Shown here: piece by piece, positions 35,549 through 44,412 of the stretch | Layout of the letters: every line of letters begins with the position of its first letter | How positions within the stretch are numbered: position 1 is the stretch's first letter | NCBI GenBank assembly: GCA_903837135.1 | Contig: CAILTK010000026.1 | Span: forward strand, 1-51,667 | Direction of reading: 5' to 3' | Source of the DNA: an uncultured Caulobacterales bacterium | GTDB taxonomy: Bacteria; Pseudomonadota; Alphaproteobacteria; Caulobacterales; Caulobacteraceae | Length of the DNA: 51,667 nt | Program-made: the position numbers and the translations under genes | The notes under the pieces: generated by a model | Databases searched by the model: none | Told to the model about the DNA's origin: nothing | The model's input: the letters and a program-made list of their open reading frames with translations, nothing else

Positions 35549-37726
35549 ATGTCCCGCCTGCGTCCCCTGCTCGCCGCCGTGAGCCTGTCCGCTCTCGCCC
35601 TGGCCGCTGCTCCGGTCCTGGCCGAGGATCTGCAGGCGACGGGGGCCGCGGCCCAGGCCTCGCCTCCCGCCCCCACCGCGCCTGCCCCGAGCGAAGTGGT
35701 GGTGACCGCCCAGCGGCTCAACGCCGCGCGGGCGACGATCCAGCCCAGCCTTGGCGCCACCACCTACTCCGTGGACAACGCCGCCATCCAGGCCCTGCCG
35801 GGCGCCGACAACCAGCAGCTCAGCCAGGTGGTGCTGCAGTTGCCGGGCGTGTCCCAGGACGGCTTCGGACAGCTGCACGTGCGCGACGATCACAACGGGC
35901 TGCAGTACCGGCTGAACGGAGTGATCCTCCCCGAAGGAATTTCCGTCTTCGGTCAGACGCTTTCGCCCCGCCTGGTCGGCCGGCTCAGCCTGATCACCGG
36001 GGCCATGCCGGCCCAGTACGGCCTGCGCACCGCCGGCGTCATCGACATCTCCACCAAGTCCGGCCTGTTCGACAACGGCGGACAGGTGTCGCTTTATGGC
36101 GGATCGCACGGCGACTACGAGCCGAGCTTCGAATACGGGGCCCATGCCGGCGACAACAACCTGTTCGTGTCGGGCGACTTCAAGCGCACCCAGCTCGGCA
36201 TCGATTCGGTGGACGGCTCCTCCACCCCGGACCATGACCGCTCCAACCAGGCGTCGCTGTTCGTATACGGCGACCACAACATCGGCGAGAACGACCGGGT
36301 CTCGGTGATCGCCGGCTATTCGGACGACTGGTTCCAGATCCCCAATCCCGTCGGCCTGCAGCCCAGCGGCCAGTGGACCCTGCCGGGCGTCGCCGCCTAC
36401 CCGAGCCAGACCCTCGACGAAACCCAGCGCGAGATCACCGGCTACGCCATCGGCTCCTGGCTGCACGACGAGGGCAAGCTGACCCTGCAGAACTCGGTGT
36501 TCGCCCGCTACTCGACCCTGACCTACCGACCGGACGTGACGGGCGAGCTGCTCTACAACGGCATCGCCCAGGCGGCGGCCAAGAAGGACTTCGCGGTCGG
36601 CGTCCAGAGCGAAGGGGTCTACCGGCTCAGCGACGCCCACACCCTGCGCGCCGGCGTGATCCTCGAGGGCGAACGCGCCACCTCCAACACCACCACCGAG
36701 GTGTTCCCCGTGAACGGCGCGGGCGCCCAGGCCGGAGCGCCGATCACCATCGTCGACAACGGCGGCAGGAACCAGTTCACCTACAGCGCCTACGCTCAGG
36801 ACGAATGGAAGCTCTCGCCGCAGCTGACGCTGAACTACGGCCTGCGCTTCGACGATGTGAACGGCTATCGCAGCGAGCTGCAGCTGTCGCCGCGCATCAA
36901 CGCGGTGTGGCAGCCGATCAGCGGCCTCGCCGCCCACGTCGGCTATGCGCGCTATTTCACCCCGCCGCCGTTCGAGCTGGTCGGGTCGGCCTCGCTGGCC
37001 AAGTTCGCCGGCACCTCCGCCGCGCCGGTGACGACCCGCGACGACACGCCGCGCGCCGAACGGCAGAACTATTACGACGCCGGCGTCGAGCAGAAGCTCG
37101 GCGGCGTCTTCAAGGGACTGACGCTCGGGGTCGACGCCTACTACCGGGTGTCCCACGAGCTGCTGGACGAGGGCCAGTTCGGCGCGCCGATCATCCTCAC
37201 CCCATTCAACTACGAGCGCGGGGTGATCAAGGGCGTGGAGCTCAGCGCCAACTACAGCCACGGCCCGATCTCGACCTACATCAATTTCGCCGCGGAGCAG
37301 GCCAAGGCTGAGACCATCACCTCGAGCCAGTTCAACTTCTCGCCGTCCGATCTGGCCTATATCGCCGACCACACCATCTTCCTGGATCACAACCAGACCT
37401 ATACGGGGTCGGCCGGCGCCTCCTACAAGTTCCTGGACGGGCCGCTCAATGGCACGACGGCAGGGGTGGACGTGCTGTACGGCTCGGGGCTGCGCCGGGC
37501 CGGCGCCGTGCCCAACGGCGACGCCCTGCCGCCCTACACCCAGGTGAACCTGGCCTTCTCGCACAAGGCCGACCTGCCCGTGGTGGGAAAGCTCGAGGCC
37601 CGCCTCGACATCATCAACGTGTTCGACAAGCTCTATGAGATCCGCGACGGCACCGGCGTCGGTGTCGGCGCGCCGGAGTTCGGCCCACGCCGCGGCCTCT
37701 TCGTCGGTATGACCAAGGACTTCTGA
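35549..37726 (+). CDS. TonB-dependent outer-membrane receptor
   Basis: A 725-residue receptor with a signal peptide (cleavage near APVLAED), a Pro-rich spacer, the TonB box EVVVTAQR (about residue 50), a plug domain (GADNQQLSQVVLQLPGVSQDGFGQLHVRDDHNGLQYRLNGV..., GAMPAQYGLRTAGVIDISTK) and a beta-barrel ending in the aromatic residue of GMTKDF. Placement opposite zur behind a Zur-like site suggests zinc or zincophore uptake. No metal-binding cluster is obvious in the sequence. The next gene starts two bases after the stop. Confidence 0.9.
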   Translation: MSRLRPLLAAVSLSALALAAAPVLAEDLQATGAAAQASPPAPTAPAPSEVVVTAQRLNAARATIQPSLGATTYSVDNAAIQALPGADNQQLSQVVLQLPGVSQDGFGQLHVRDDHNGLQYRLNGVILPEGISVFGQTLSPRLVGRLSLITGAMPAQYGLRTAGVIDISTKSGLFDNGGQVSLYGGSHGDYEPSFEYGAHAGDNNLFVSGDFKRTQLGIDSVDGSSTPDHDRSNQASLFVYGDHNIGENDRVSVIAGYSDDWFQIPNPVGLQPSGQWTLPGVAAYPSQTLDETQREITGYAIGSWLHDEGKLTLQNSVFARYSTLTYRPDVTGELLYNGIAQAAAKKDFAVGVQSEGVYRLSDAHTLRAGVILEGERATSNTTTEVFPVNGAGAQAGAPITIVDNGGRNQFTYSAYAQDEWKLSPQLTLNYGLRFDDVNGYRSELQLSPRINAVWQPISGLAAHVGYARYFTPPPFELVGSASLAKFAGTSAAPVTTRDDTPRAERQNYYDAGVEQKLGGVFKGLTLGVDAYYRVSHELLDEGQFGAPIILTPFNYERGVIKGVELSANYSHGPISTYINFAAEQAKAETITSSQFNFSPSDLAYIADHTIFLDHNQTYTGSAGASYKFLDGPLNGTTAGVDVLYGSGLRRAGAVPNGDALPPYTQVNLAFSHKADLPVVGKLEARLDIINVFDKLYEIRDGTGVGVGAPEFGPRRGLFVGMTKDF

Positions 37727-37727
37727 G

Positions 37728-38324
37728 ATGGCGGGGGACCTGCGTCGGCTTGTCGTCGCCTTGGCGGTCTGCGGCGCGGCGACCGCCGCCGAGATCGTCG
37801 GCGGGGCCCTGACCCGCTCGCTGGCCCTGACCGCCGACGGCCTGCATTCCCTGGTGCACGTCGGCGCGCTCCTGCTGGCGATCTGGGGCGCGACCAGCAT
37901 GGCCGCCCGGGCGCCCGTCGGGGCGGGCAGGGCGGCGGCGATCAACGCCCTGGTGATCATCGTCCTGTCGGGGATGCTGGCGGTGGAGAGCCTCTCGCGG
38001 CTGTCGGCGCCGCAGCCCGTCGCCTATGGCCCGGCGATCGCCCTGACCGCCTTCGGCCTCCTCGCCAATATCCTGACCATAACGGCGCTCGGCCGGGGCT
38101 GCGCCGAGGATCTCAATCACCGCGCCGTGCGGGTCCACATGATCGGCGACGCGGCGATCGCCGTCGTCGCCCTGATCGGCCTCGGGGCGGGCGCCGTGTT
38201 CGGCTGGCGCTGGGCCGACGCCGCCTCCGGCCTGGTCGGCGCGGCGCTCCTCTCCGCCCTCGGAGCCCGGCTGATGGCGCAGACCCTCAGAACTTATCCG
38301 CCCGCGGCGTCCCATCGCGCCTGA
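37728..38324 (+). CDS. short cation diffusion facilitator transporter
   Basis: A 198-residue CDF-type protein with about six membrane helices. The metal site residues are in helix 2 (ADGLHSLVHVGAL, H40 and H44) and helix 5 (RVHMIGDAAIA, H137 and D141), a HxxxH/HxxxD pairing like that of DmeF-type transporters. The usual cytoplasmic C-terminal domain is missing: the protein stops just after helix 6. It is translationally close to the TonB receptor (ATG two bases after its stop). Metal and direction are unknown; the family usually exports Zn, Co or Ni. Confidence 0.8.
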   Translation: MAGDLRRLVVALAVCGAATAAEIVGGALTRSLALTADGLHSLVHVGALLLAIWGATSMAARAPVGAGRAAAINALVIIVLSGMLAVESLSRLSAPQPVAYGPAIALTAFGLLANILTITALGRGCAEDLNHRAVRVHMIGDAAIAVVALIGLGAGAVFGWRWADAASGLVGAALLSALGARLMAQTLRTYPPAASHRA

Positions 38325-38430
38325 GGCCCTTCGCCCACCGCGACCCACGGCCGCGTTTGCCCGATCGCCCGGCATGGGCTAGACCCCGCCGACTCTTTTC
38401 CCTGACCAGCCTGCAAGGCGCGACCTCCTG

Positions 38431-39228
38431 ATGGAAATCCAGACTCAAGCGGGCCAGCCGCAACTCTCCGGCCAGGTTCTGCTCTACACCCGGCCCGAGC
38501 CGCTCAATCCCGAACTGCACGGCAGACTCGGCCTGTCGCAGGTCGAACAGCCGTTCAACTTCGCGCGCCCGGCCCATGCGGTCCCGCTGACCGTGACCGA
38601 ATTCGGCCCCGCCAGCCTGTGCTTCCCGATCATCTTCACCGGGACCGACTACCAGCCGCTGGCGATCATGAGCATTCGCCAGAACGAGAACCTGTTCATC
38701 ACCGACCAGGGCTTCTTCGAATTCGACACCTATGTGCCGGCCTATATCCGGCGCTATCCGTTCGTCCTCGCCAACGATCCCACCAGCGGACAGCTTCTGG
38801 TGTGCATCGAGCGCGACGCCGCGGCGGTGCAGGAGAACGGCGAGGTGCCCCTGTTCGAAGGCGGCCAGCCCAGCCAGTTCACCCAGAACGCGGTGGAGTT
38901 CTGCAGCAACTTCGAGACCGAGCGGCAGCGCACGGTGAGCTTCGTCGACATGCTGAAGGACCTCGACCTGTTCGAACTGAAGGAACAGTTCTTCACCCCG
39001 CAGAATCCGGACGGCACGGCCGGCGAGCCGCAGCGGATCGCCGATTTCTTCGGGGTCTCGGAATCCAAGCTTAACGCCCTGCCGGCGGAAAAGCTGGCCG
39101 AACTGCGCGACAACGGCGCCCTGCAGCAGATCTACGTCCACCTGAATTCGCTGCTGAACTGGAACAAGCTGGTGTCCAAGACCATGCAGAAGGACGCCCA
39201 GTCCGCGCCCCAAGCCGCCAACAACTGA
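38431..39228 (+). CDS. SapC family protein
   Basis: A 265-residue protein of the SapC family (PF07277). The markers are HAVPLTVTEF, CFPIIFTG, LAIMSIRQNENLFITDQGFF, YVPAYIRRYPFVLAND and the late ALPAEKLAELRDNGALQQIYVHLNSLLNWNKLV. The name comes from an S-layer-linked Campylobacter gene; in Caulobacterales the function is not established. No signal peptide. It stands alone, preceded by a 106-base gap and followed by a palindromic intergenic repeat. Confidence 0.87.
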   Translation: MEIQTQAGQPQLSGQVLLYTRPEPLNPELHGRLGLSQVEQPFNFARPAHAVPLTVTEFGPASLCFPIIFTGTDYQPLAIMSIRQNENLFITDQGFFEFDTYVPAYIRRYPFVLANDPTSGQLLVCIERDAAAVQENGEVPLFEGGQPSQFTQNAVEFCSNFETERQRTVSFVDMLKDLDLFELKEQFFTPQNPDGTAGEPQRIADFFGVSESKLNALPAEKLAELRDNGALQQIYVHLNSLLNWNKLVSKTMQKDAQSAPQAANN

Positions 39229-39267
39229 ACTTGAATAGGCTCGGCCGGCGCGCAAGGGCCGTCGCAG

Positions 39268-39380
39268 GATAACGCGGAGTCCGCAGAGATCAGCGCGCAG
39301 CGCGCGGAGGACGATCGAAAAGGGTCTACCTCAGAGCGGAAGCTCCGCCGCTCCTCCGCGGTCTCTGCGTTACTCTTCGG
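39268..39380. repeat. imperfect inverted repeat, copy 2
   Basis: The 247-base gap 39229-39475 contains no gene. Left arm AACGCGGAGTCCGCAGAGAT and right arm CTCCGCGGTCTCTGCGTTA are near complements around a centre with its own CGCGCAGCGCGCGGAGG. It shares an exact 17-mer with the repeat at 33778-33910, so the two belong to one dispersed family. Confidence 0.7.
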
Positions 39381-39475
39381 CGCCGACGCGACGGCGACCC
39401 GGCACGATGAGGACGGCGAGACCTGAACCGTTTCCCGCTTTCGCGGGACGCGAGACCTTGGGCCGACGCAAGACC

Positions 39476-39838
39476 TCAGGCCGCGGCCATCATCCGTTCG
39501 ACTTCGGCGACGATCTCGCGCAGGTGCACGGGCTTGGCCAGCACCTTGGCGCCTTCGGGCGCCCGCGAACCGGCCGACAGCGCCACCGCGGCGAAGCCGG
39601 TGATGAACATGATCCGGGTGCGCGGCGAGCGGGCGGCGCATTCGCGCGCCACCTCGATGCCGTCCGCGCCCGGCATCACGATATCGGTGAGCAGGACGTC
39701 GAACGGCCCGTCGGACAGGGCGGCGAGCGCCTCGTCGCCGTCGGCGCAGGACACCACCTCGTAACCGGCCCGTTCCAGCGCCTTGCACAGGAAGGCGCGC
39801 AGGGAATCGTCGTCTTCGGCAAGCAGAATTCGCGTCAT
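39476..39838 (-). CDS. cpdR: single-domain response regulator CpdR
   Basis: A 120-residue receiver domain without output domain. Acidic pair DD (10-11), phosphoacceptor D52 in LLTDIVMP, Thr80 in MFITGFAAVAL and Lys102 in LAKPVHLRE. The TGFAAVAL segment and the length match CpdR, which in Caulobacter is controlled by the CckA-ChpT relay and, unphosphorylated, directs ClpXP to its substrates. The protein ends in AAA; the terminal alanines of Caulobacter CpdR are its own ClpXP tag. ATG at 39838 chosen over one three codons upstream. Confidence 0.88.
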   Translation of the reverse strand: MTRILLAEDDDSLRAFLCKALERAGYEVVSCADGDEALAALSDGPFDVLLTDIVMPGADGIEVARECAARSPRTRIMFITGFAAVALSAGSRAPEGAKVLAKPVHLREIVAEVERMMAAA

Positions 39839-39948
39839 CAGGCCCACGGTCCGCTGTTCATCAGATCGGCACTCTACAACGATGAGTGTAAACCGCGCCT
39901 AAACCACACTGTCGCATCCGCAAACGCCCGTCCAGGCCGCCTCGCGCG

Positions 39949-39977
39949 TTGACCCGGCCGCCGGATCGCCAATAGTG
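39949..39977 (+). promoter_or_regulatory. candidate promoter, possibly giving a leaderless mRNA
   Basis: TTGACC at 39949-39954, a 17-base spacer and ATAGTG at 39972-39977. The expected start point falls at about the ATG of the amidohydrolase (39984), which has no ribosome site. Confidence 0.4.
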
Positions 39978-39983
39978 CCGCCC

Positions 39984-40868
39984 ATGGACGCCATCAGTCA
40001 GGTCCTGCCAGAGGCGGCGGAGATCATCCCGCCCTATACGCTCGTCCGGCCGGCGCGCCTGTTCACGCCGCTGGTATTCGCCTGTCCGCACGCCGGCCGC
40101 TTCTATCCCGAAGAGATGCTGGCCGCCTCGGCCCTGGACACCGCGGCGATCCGCCGCTCGGAGGACGCCTTCGTCGACCGCCTGATCGGCGGCGCGGTCG
40201 AGCGCGGGGTGCCGGTGCTCTCGGCCTGCTACGCCCGCGCCTACATCGACGTCAATCGCGAGCCCTACGAGCTCGACCAGGGCATGTTCGAGGATGAACT
40301 GCCGGCCTTCGCCTGCGCCCGCACCGCGCGCGTCGCGGCGGGCCTCGGCTCCATCGCCCGCGTGGTGGCCGAAGGGCAGGAGATCTATCGCGGCAAGCTG
40401 ACCTTCGGCGACGCCAAGCGCCGGATCGAACAGGTCCATCGCCCCTATCACGCCGCGCTCAAGGCCCTGCTCGACGAGGCGCGGAGCCTGTTCGGGGTGG
40501 CCATCCTGATCGACTGGCATTCGATGCCGTCGGCGGCGGCCGGCTCGGCCCGCTCCCCCGCGCCCGACCTGGTGCTCGGCGACCGGTTCGGGGCGGCCTG
40601 CTCGCGCCTGGTCACCGGCGCGTGGGAGCGCGAACTCAGCGCGCTCGGCTATCGGGTGGCGCGCAACGCGCCCTACGCCGGCGGGTTCACCACCGAATTC
40701 TACGGCAAGCCCGAACGCGGCATGCACGCCCTGCAGATCGAGATCAACCGCGGCCTCTACCTCGACGAGGCGCGGGTCGAGCCGAACGCCGGCTTCGAGC
40801 GGCTGGAGCAGGACCTGCGGCGGACCTTCACCTTTCTTGCCGCGGCGGACTGGAGCCGGCTCACGTGA
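39984..40868 (+). CDS. N-formylglutamate amidohydrolase family protein
   Basis: A 294-residue zinc hydrolase that splits N-formylglutamate to formate and glutamate or acts on related N-acyl amino acids. FACPHAGRFYPEEM, RSEDAFVDRLI, RAYIDVNREPYELD, ILIDWHSMPS and the late ALQIEINRGLYLDE are family motifs with the expected metal and substrate residues. No other histidine-degradation gene is nearby. The pairing with cpdR is conserved in several Alphaproteobacteria. ATG preferred to an in-frame GTG three codons upstream. Confidence 0.88.
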   Translation: MDAISQVLPEAAEIIPPYTLVRPARLFTPLVFACPHAGRFYPEEMLAASALDTAAIRRSEDAFVDRLIGGAVERGVPVLSACYARAYIDVNREPYELDQGMFEDELPAFACARTARVAAGLGSIARVVAEGQEIYRGKLTFGDAKRRIEQVHRPYHAALKALLDEARSLFGVAILIDWHSMPSAAAGSARSPAPDLVLGDRFGAACSRLVTGAWERELSALGYRVARNAPYAGGFTTEFYGKPERGMHALQIEINRGLYLDEARVEPNAGFERLEQDLRRTFTFLAAADWSRLT

Positions 40869-41198
40869 GCGGAGGGCCAGGGGGGAACGAGGCGGTCGCC
40901 TACCGGGAGCGCCAGGCCGGCAATATTCCGGACGCCGCCGGGCTCGAATAGACCGCCATCGCGCCGGGCCCCGTCCGCGGCTGGCGCGCGGCGACCGCAC
41001 GGGCGAGGGCGGCGATCGGCCGATCGCCCTGTTCCGCTGCATGCAGCTGGTGCTCTATCTCAAGGGCGGCTGAGGTTCGGGCCGAGCCCCAAAGGCCTGA
41101 ATTTCATCCGCGAACGACCGGTTGCGAAATCCGTTTCCCGCCGCTATGGATCGCGCCCTCGCGTTCGACCCCGCGAGCCCCGGTCTGGGGATGCGCCT
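40869..41198. other. gap between amidohydrolase and tRNA-Ser
   Basis: No gene is supported. A GTG at 40865 opens a 28-codon frame with no ribosome site, and a second short frame ends at 41073 (MQLVLYLKGG). GGCGATCGGCCGATCGCC at 41011-41028 is a perfect 18-bp palindrome of unknown role. The end of the gap should hold the tRNA promoter, but no clear one is seen. Confidence 0.5.
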
Positions 41199-41289
<91 letters not shown>

Positions 41290-41414
41290 CGCCATGCCTG
41301 AAGCCGGTGGTTTTCACCGCACCGTTGAGCTTCGCGGACGGAATCGCCGCTTGACGCACGTTGACCCCGGAAAATCCGAAAACCGGTTGGGCGCGGAAAT
41401 GGCGCGCTCGCGGG

Positions 41415-42602
41415 TCAAGCCTGCGAAGGGCTTCCGACGGTCGCCGCGGCGTCCATTTTCGCCGCCTCGCCCTCTCGCGCGAACCAGGGCTGCATCCGCC
41501 GGATCGCCTCCTCGACCTCGGGGGTCGACACCGCGAAGCTCATGCGGATGAAGTGGCGGCCTTCCACCGGGTCGAAGTCGACGCCGGGGGCGGTGGCCAC
41601 GCCGGTGTCGCGCAGCAGCCGCTTGCAGAAGCCGGGGCTGTCGTCGGTCAGATGGGCGATGTCGGCATAGATATAGAAGGCGCCGTCGGGCGGGGCGATG
41701 GCGCCGAGGCCGAGGCTCGGCAGGGCGGCCAGCAGCAGGGCCCGGTTGCGGGCGTAGACGGCCACATGGCCTTCGAGCTCCTCGCGGCTGTCGAGGGCGG
41801 CCAGCGCCGCGTGCTGGCTCAGCGACGGGGCGGTGAGGAACAGATTGCCGACGAAGGCCCGGGCCCGGTGAAGCAGCGCCTTGGGCGCCAGCAGCCAGCC
41901 CAGCCGCCAGCCGACCATGCTGAAGTATTTGGAGAAGCTGCTGATCACCAGCGCCTCCGGCTCGAACTCCAGCATGGAGTGGGCGGGCTCCACATAGCTG
42001 AGGCCATGGTAGATCTCGTCGGAGAGGATGCGGATGCCGCGCCGCCGACAGACCTCGGCGATCGCCGCCAGCGCGTCGCGGCCGATGATGGTGCCGGTGG
42101 GATTGGCCGGGCTGGCGATGATCACGCCGGCCGGCGCGGGCTCCAGCGCCTCGAGGCTCGCGGCGGTGAGCTGGTAGCGGACCTCCGGCCCGCAGGCGAT
42201 CTCCACCGGCCGCAGGTGCAGGGCCTTCAGCGTGTTGCGATAGGCGACGTAGCCCGGCCGGGCCAGGGCCACCCGGTCGCCGGGCGAAAAGCTGGAGCTC
42301 AACGCCAGCACCAGGGCCGGCGAGGCCCCGCAGGTCAGGATGAACTGGTCCGGGTCGACCTCGACGCCATAGCTGTCGTGATAGTGCCGGGCGAGGCGCG
42401 CCTTCAGCGGCGTGCTCTCCCAATAGCCCATGCCGTCGGTGTCGAGCACGCGGTGGGCGGCGGCGATGGCGGCTTTGGGCGCGCCGGTCGAGGGCTGGCC
42501 GAACTCCATGTGGATGATCGAGCGTCCCTCGGCCTTGAGGACGTGGGCGAGGCGGCTGATCGAAATGGCCTGGAAGGGTTCGATCTCGGCGGGTTCGGAC
42601 AT
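41415..42602 (-). CDS. class I/II pyridoxal-phosphate aminotransferase
   Basis: A 395-residue fold-type I aminotransferase. MEFGQPSTGAPKAAIAAA, YWESTPLKARLARHY, PGYVAYRN, IIASPANPTGTI (N167), ILSDEIYHGLSY (D195, Y198) and SSFSKYFSMVGWRLGW (PLP lysine K225) are clear. It falls in the aspartate/aromatic-type group; the substrate pair cannot be fixed. The frame is open far upstream, but the ATG at 42602 gives the family N-terminus. Confidence 0.9.
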   Translation of the reverse strand: MSEPAEIEPFQAISISRLAHVLKAEGRSIIHMEFGQPSTGAPKAAIAAAHRVLDTDGMGYWESTPLKARLARHYHDSYGVEVDPDQFILTCGASPALVLALSSSFSPGDRVALARPGYVAYRNTLKALHLRPVEIACGPEVRYQLTAASLEALEPAPAGVIIASPANPTGTIIGRDALAAIAEVCRRRGIRILSDEIYHGLSYVEPAHSMLEFEPEALVISSFSKYFSMVGWRLGWLLAPKALLHRARAFVGNLFLTAPSLSQHAALAALDSREELEGHVAVYARNRALLLAALPSLGLGAIAPPDGAFYIYADIAHLTDDSPGFCKRLLRDTGVATAPGVDFDPVEGRHFIRMSFAVSTPEVEEAIRRMQPWFAREGEAAKMDAAATVGSPSQA

Positions 42603-42762
42603 TCGGGCACGGCGGGATGAGAGGTGTGCGAGGCGATAGCCCTTTCGGCGGCGACCTCCAACAGGAAGGCTCGTTGTGCATCGCAGCGAAATCGTCCTGA
42701 CCGGAGCGTTAACCGGCAACCCGCCGGGACCTCGCCGATTATCTCCGGCGCGGAGGGTCGTC

Positions 42763-42951
42763 ATGGCGGAAACGCCCAAACATTCGCCTGTGGATGTGGT
42801 CGTCGATTTGTGGACAGCGGTCTACGGCGAGCCGCCGCCGGTGCGGGCGGAGCTTTCCGTCATGGTCGGCGCCCTGGTTTCGGGCTTGCCCGAACCGGTC
42901 CGGCGCGAAGACGCGCCCGCCGGCTCGACCTCGGACGCCACTGAGGCCTAG
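42763..42951 (+). CDS. hypothetical small protein
   Basis: A 62-residue protein not recognised. It has a hydrophobic mid-section (SVMVGALVSGLP), an acidic C-terminal tail and no cysteines. The ATG has CGGAGGG six bases upstream, which supports translation; a GTG at 42676 would add 29 residues without support. It precedes the purine permease by 24 bases on the same strand and is probably cotranscribed. Confidence 0.5.
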   Translation: MAETPKHSPVDVVVDLWTAVYGEPPPVRAELSVMVGALVSGLPEPVRREDAPAGSTSDATEA

Positions 42952-42975
42952 TCTCCCCGAGACGGGGGGATCGGC

Positions 42976-44307
42976 ATGACGGATGCGGCGGGCGGTGGTC
43001 TGTTCAGACTGAAGGCGCGGGGCGCGACGGTGGGGCGCGAGGCCCTGGCCGGGGCGACCACCTTCCTGACCATGGCCTATATCATCGCCGTCAATCCGGC
43101 GATCCTCGGCCAGGCCGGCCTGCCCGTCGCCGCGGTGGCGGCGGCCACCTGCCTCTCCGCGGGCGTCGCCAGCATCCTGATGGGCCTGATCGCCAACGCC
43201 CCGCTGGCCCTGGCGCCCGGGATGGGGCTCAACGCCTACATGGCCTTCACCGTGGTGCTCGGCATGCACACGCCCTGGCCGGTGGCGCTGGGCAGCGTGA
43301 TGATCTCGGGAGTCGCCTTCCTCGTGCTGACCCTGGCCGGGGTCCGGCGGATGATCATCGAGGCCATCCCGTCGCACCTCCTGGCGGCGGTGGCGGGCGG
43401 GGTCGGCCTGTTCATCGCCTTCATCGGCCTTCGCAACGCGGGCCTGGTGGTCGGCAGCCCGGCCACGACGGTGACGCTCGGCGACCTGCGCGCGCCCGGC
43501 GCGATCCTGGCCCTGTTCGGCCTGGTGGTGGTGGCCGGGCTCAGCGTCTGGCGCGTGCAGGGGGCGGTGCTGATCGCCATCCTGCTCACCAGCGCCCTCG
43601 GCTGGGGCATGGGGGCGGTGAGCTACAAGCCGCAACCCTACGATCTCGGCGCCCTCCGCCAGACCGCCTTCGCCCTCGACCTCAAGGGCGCCCTCGGCTT
43701 CGGCGGCAAGGCCGGGCTCGGCGTGGTCGAGATCCTGTTCGTCTTCCTGTTCGTCGACCTGTTCGACAACATCGGCACCCTGGCGGCGGTGACCAAGCGG
43801 GCCGGCCTGGTCGACGCCGAGGGCCGGATCCCCGGCCTCAACCGAATGCTGATCGTCGATTCCATCGCCACCATGGTCGGCGCCCTGCTCGGCACCTCGA
43901 CGGTGACGAGCTACATCGAGAGCGCGGCGGGCGTGGAGGCGGGCGGCCGCACCGGCCTCACCGCCGTCGTCGCCGGCGGGCTGTTCCTGCTCGCCTTCTT
44001 CGTGGCCCCGTTCGCCCAGGCCATACCGCTGGCGGCGACCGCGCCGGCCCTGATCATGGTCGGGGCCCTGATGATGGCCCCCCTGCGCGAGATCGATTGG
44101 GCCGATCCGATGATCGCCCTGCCGGCCTTCCTCACCCTGGTGATGATCCCGCTGACCTTCTCCATCGCCAACGGCCTCGCCTTCGGCATCACCGCCTTCG
44201 CCGTGCTGAAGCTGATCCGCGGCCAGGTGGAGATCCGGCGGGACTGGCTGCTCTACGTCCTCGCCGCGCTCCTCGCCGCCCGCTTCGCCTGGATCGCCGC
44301 GACGTGA
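42976..44307 (+). CDS. NCS2/AzgA-type purine permease
   Basis: A 443-residue inner-membrane transporter with about 13 hydrophobic segments, of the guanine/hypoxanthine AzgA-GhxP branch of NCS2. REALAGATTFLTMAYIIAVNP, LANAP-like LIANAPLALAPGMGLNAYMAF, LFVDLFDNIGTLAAVTKRAGL and LGTSTVTSYIESAAGVEAGGRTGLTAV are the signature segments, including the conserved Asp and Glu substrate residues. It likely takes up adenine, guanine or hypoxanthine with protons. Confidence 0.92.
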   Translation: MTDAAGGGLFRLKARGATVGREALAGATTFLTMAYIIAVNPAILGQAGLPVAAVAAATCLSAGVASILMGLIANAPLALAPGMGLNAYMAFTVVLGMHTPWPVALGSVMISGVAFLVLTLAGVRRMIIEAIPSHLLAAVAGGVGLFIAFIGLRNAGLVVGSPATTVTLGDLRAPGAILALFGLVVVAGLSVWRVQGAVLIAILLTSALGWGMGAVSYKPQPYDLGALRQTAFALDLKGALGFGGKAGLGVVEILFVFLFVDLFDNIGTLAAVTKRAGLVDAEGRIPGLNRMLIVDSIATMVGALLGTSTVTSYIESAAGVEAGGRTGLTAVVAGGLFLLAFFVAPFAQAIPLAATAPALIMVGALMMAPLREIDWADPMIALPAFLTLVMIPLTFSIANGLAFGITAFAVLKLIRGQVEIRRDWLLYVLAALLAARFAWIAAT

Positions 44308-44412
44308 AGGACGATCTTCCGCTCGATCCCTGATCAGAATTCCTGACTCGCCCCGCTCCGCGCGCGGCGCGATGGTCCGCCGCGCCCACCCCCTCCGACC
44401 GGGATTTGACCC

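Noticed and set aside
40865-40951. 28-codon frame starting with a GTG overlapping the amidohydrolase stop
   Set aside because: No ribosome site, no recognisable sequence, and too short to separate from chance in GC-rich DNA.
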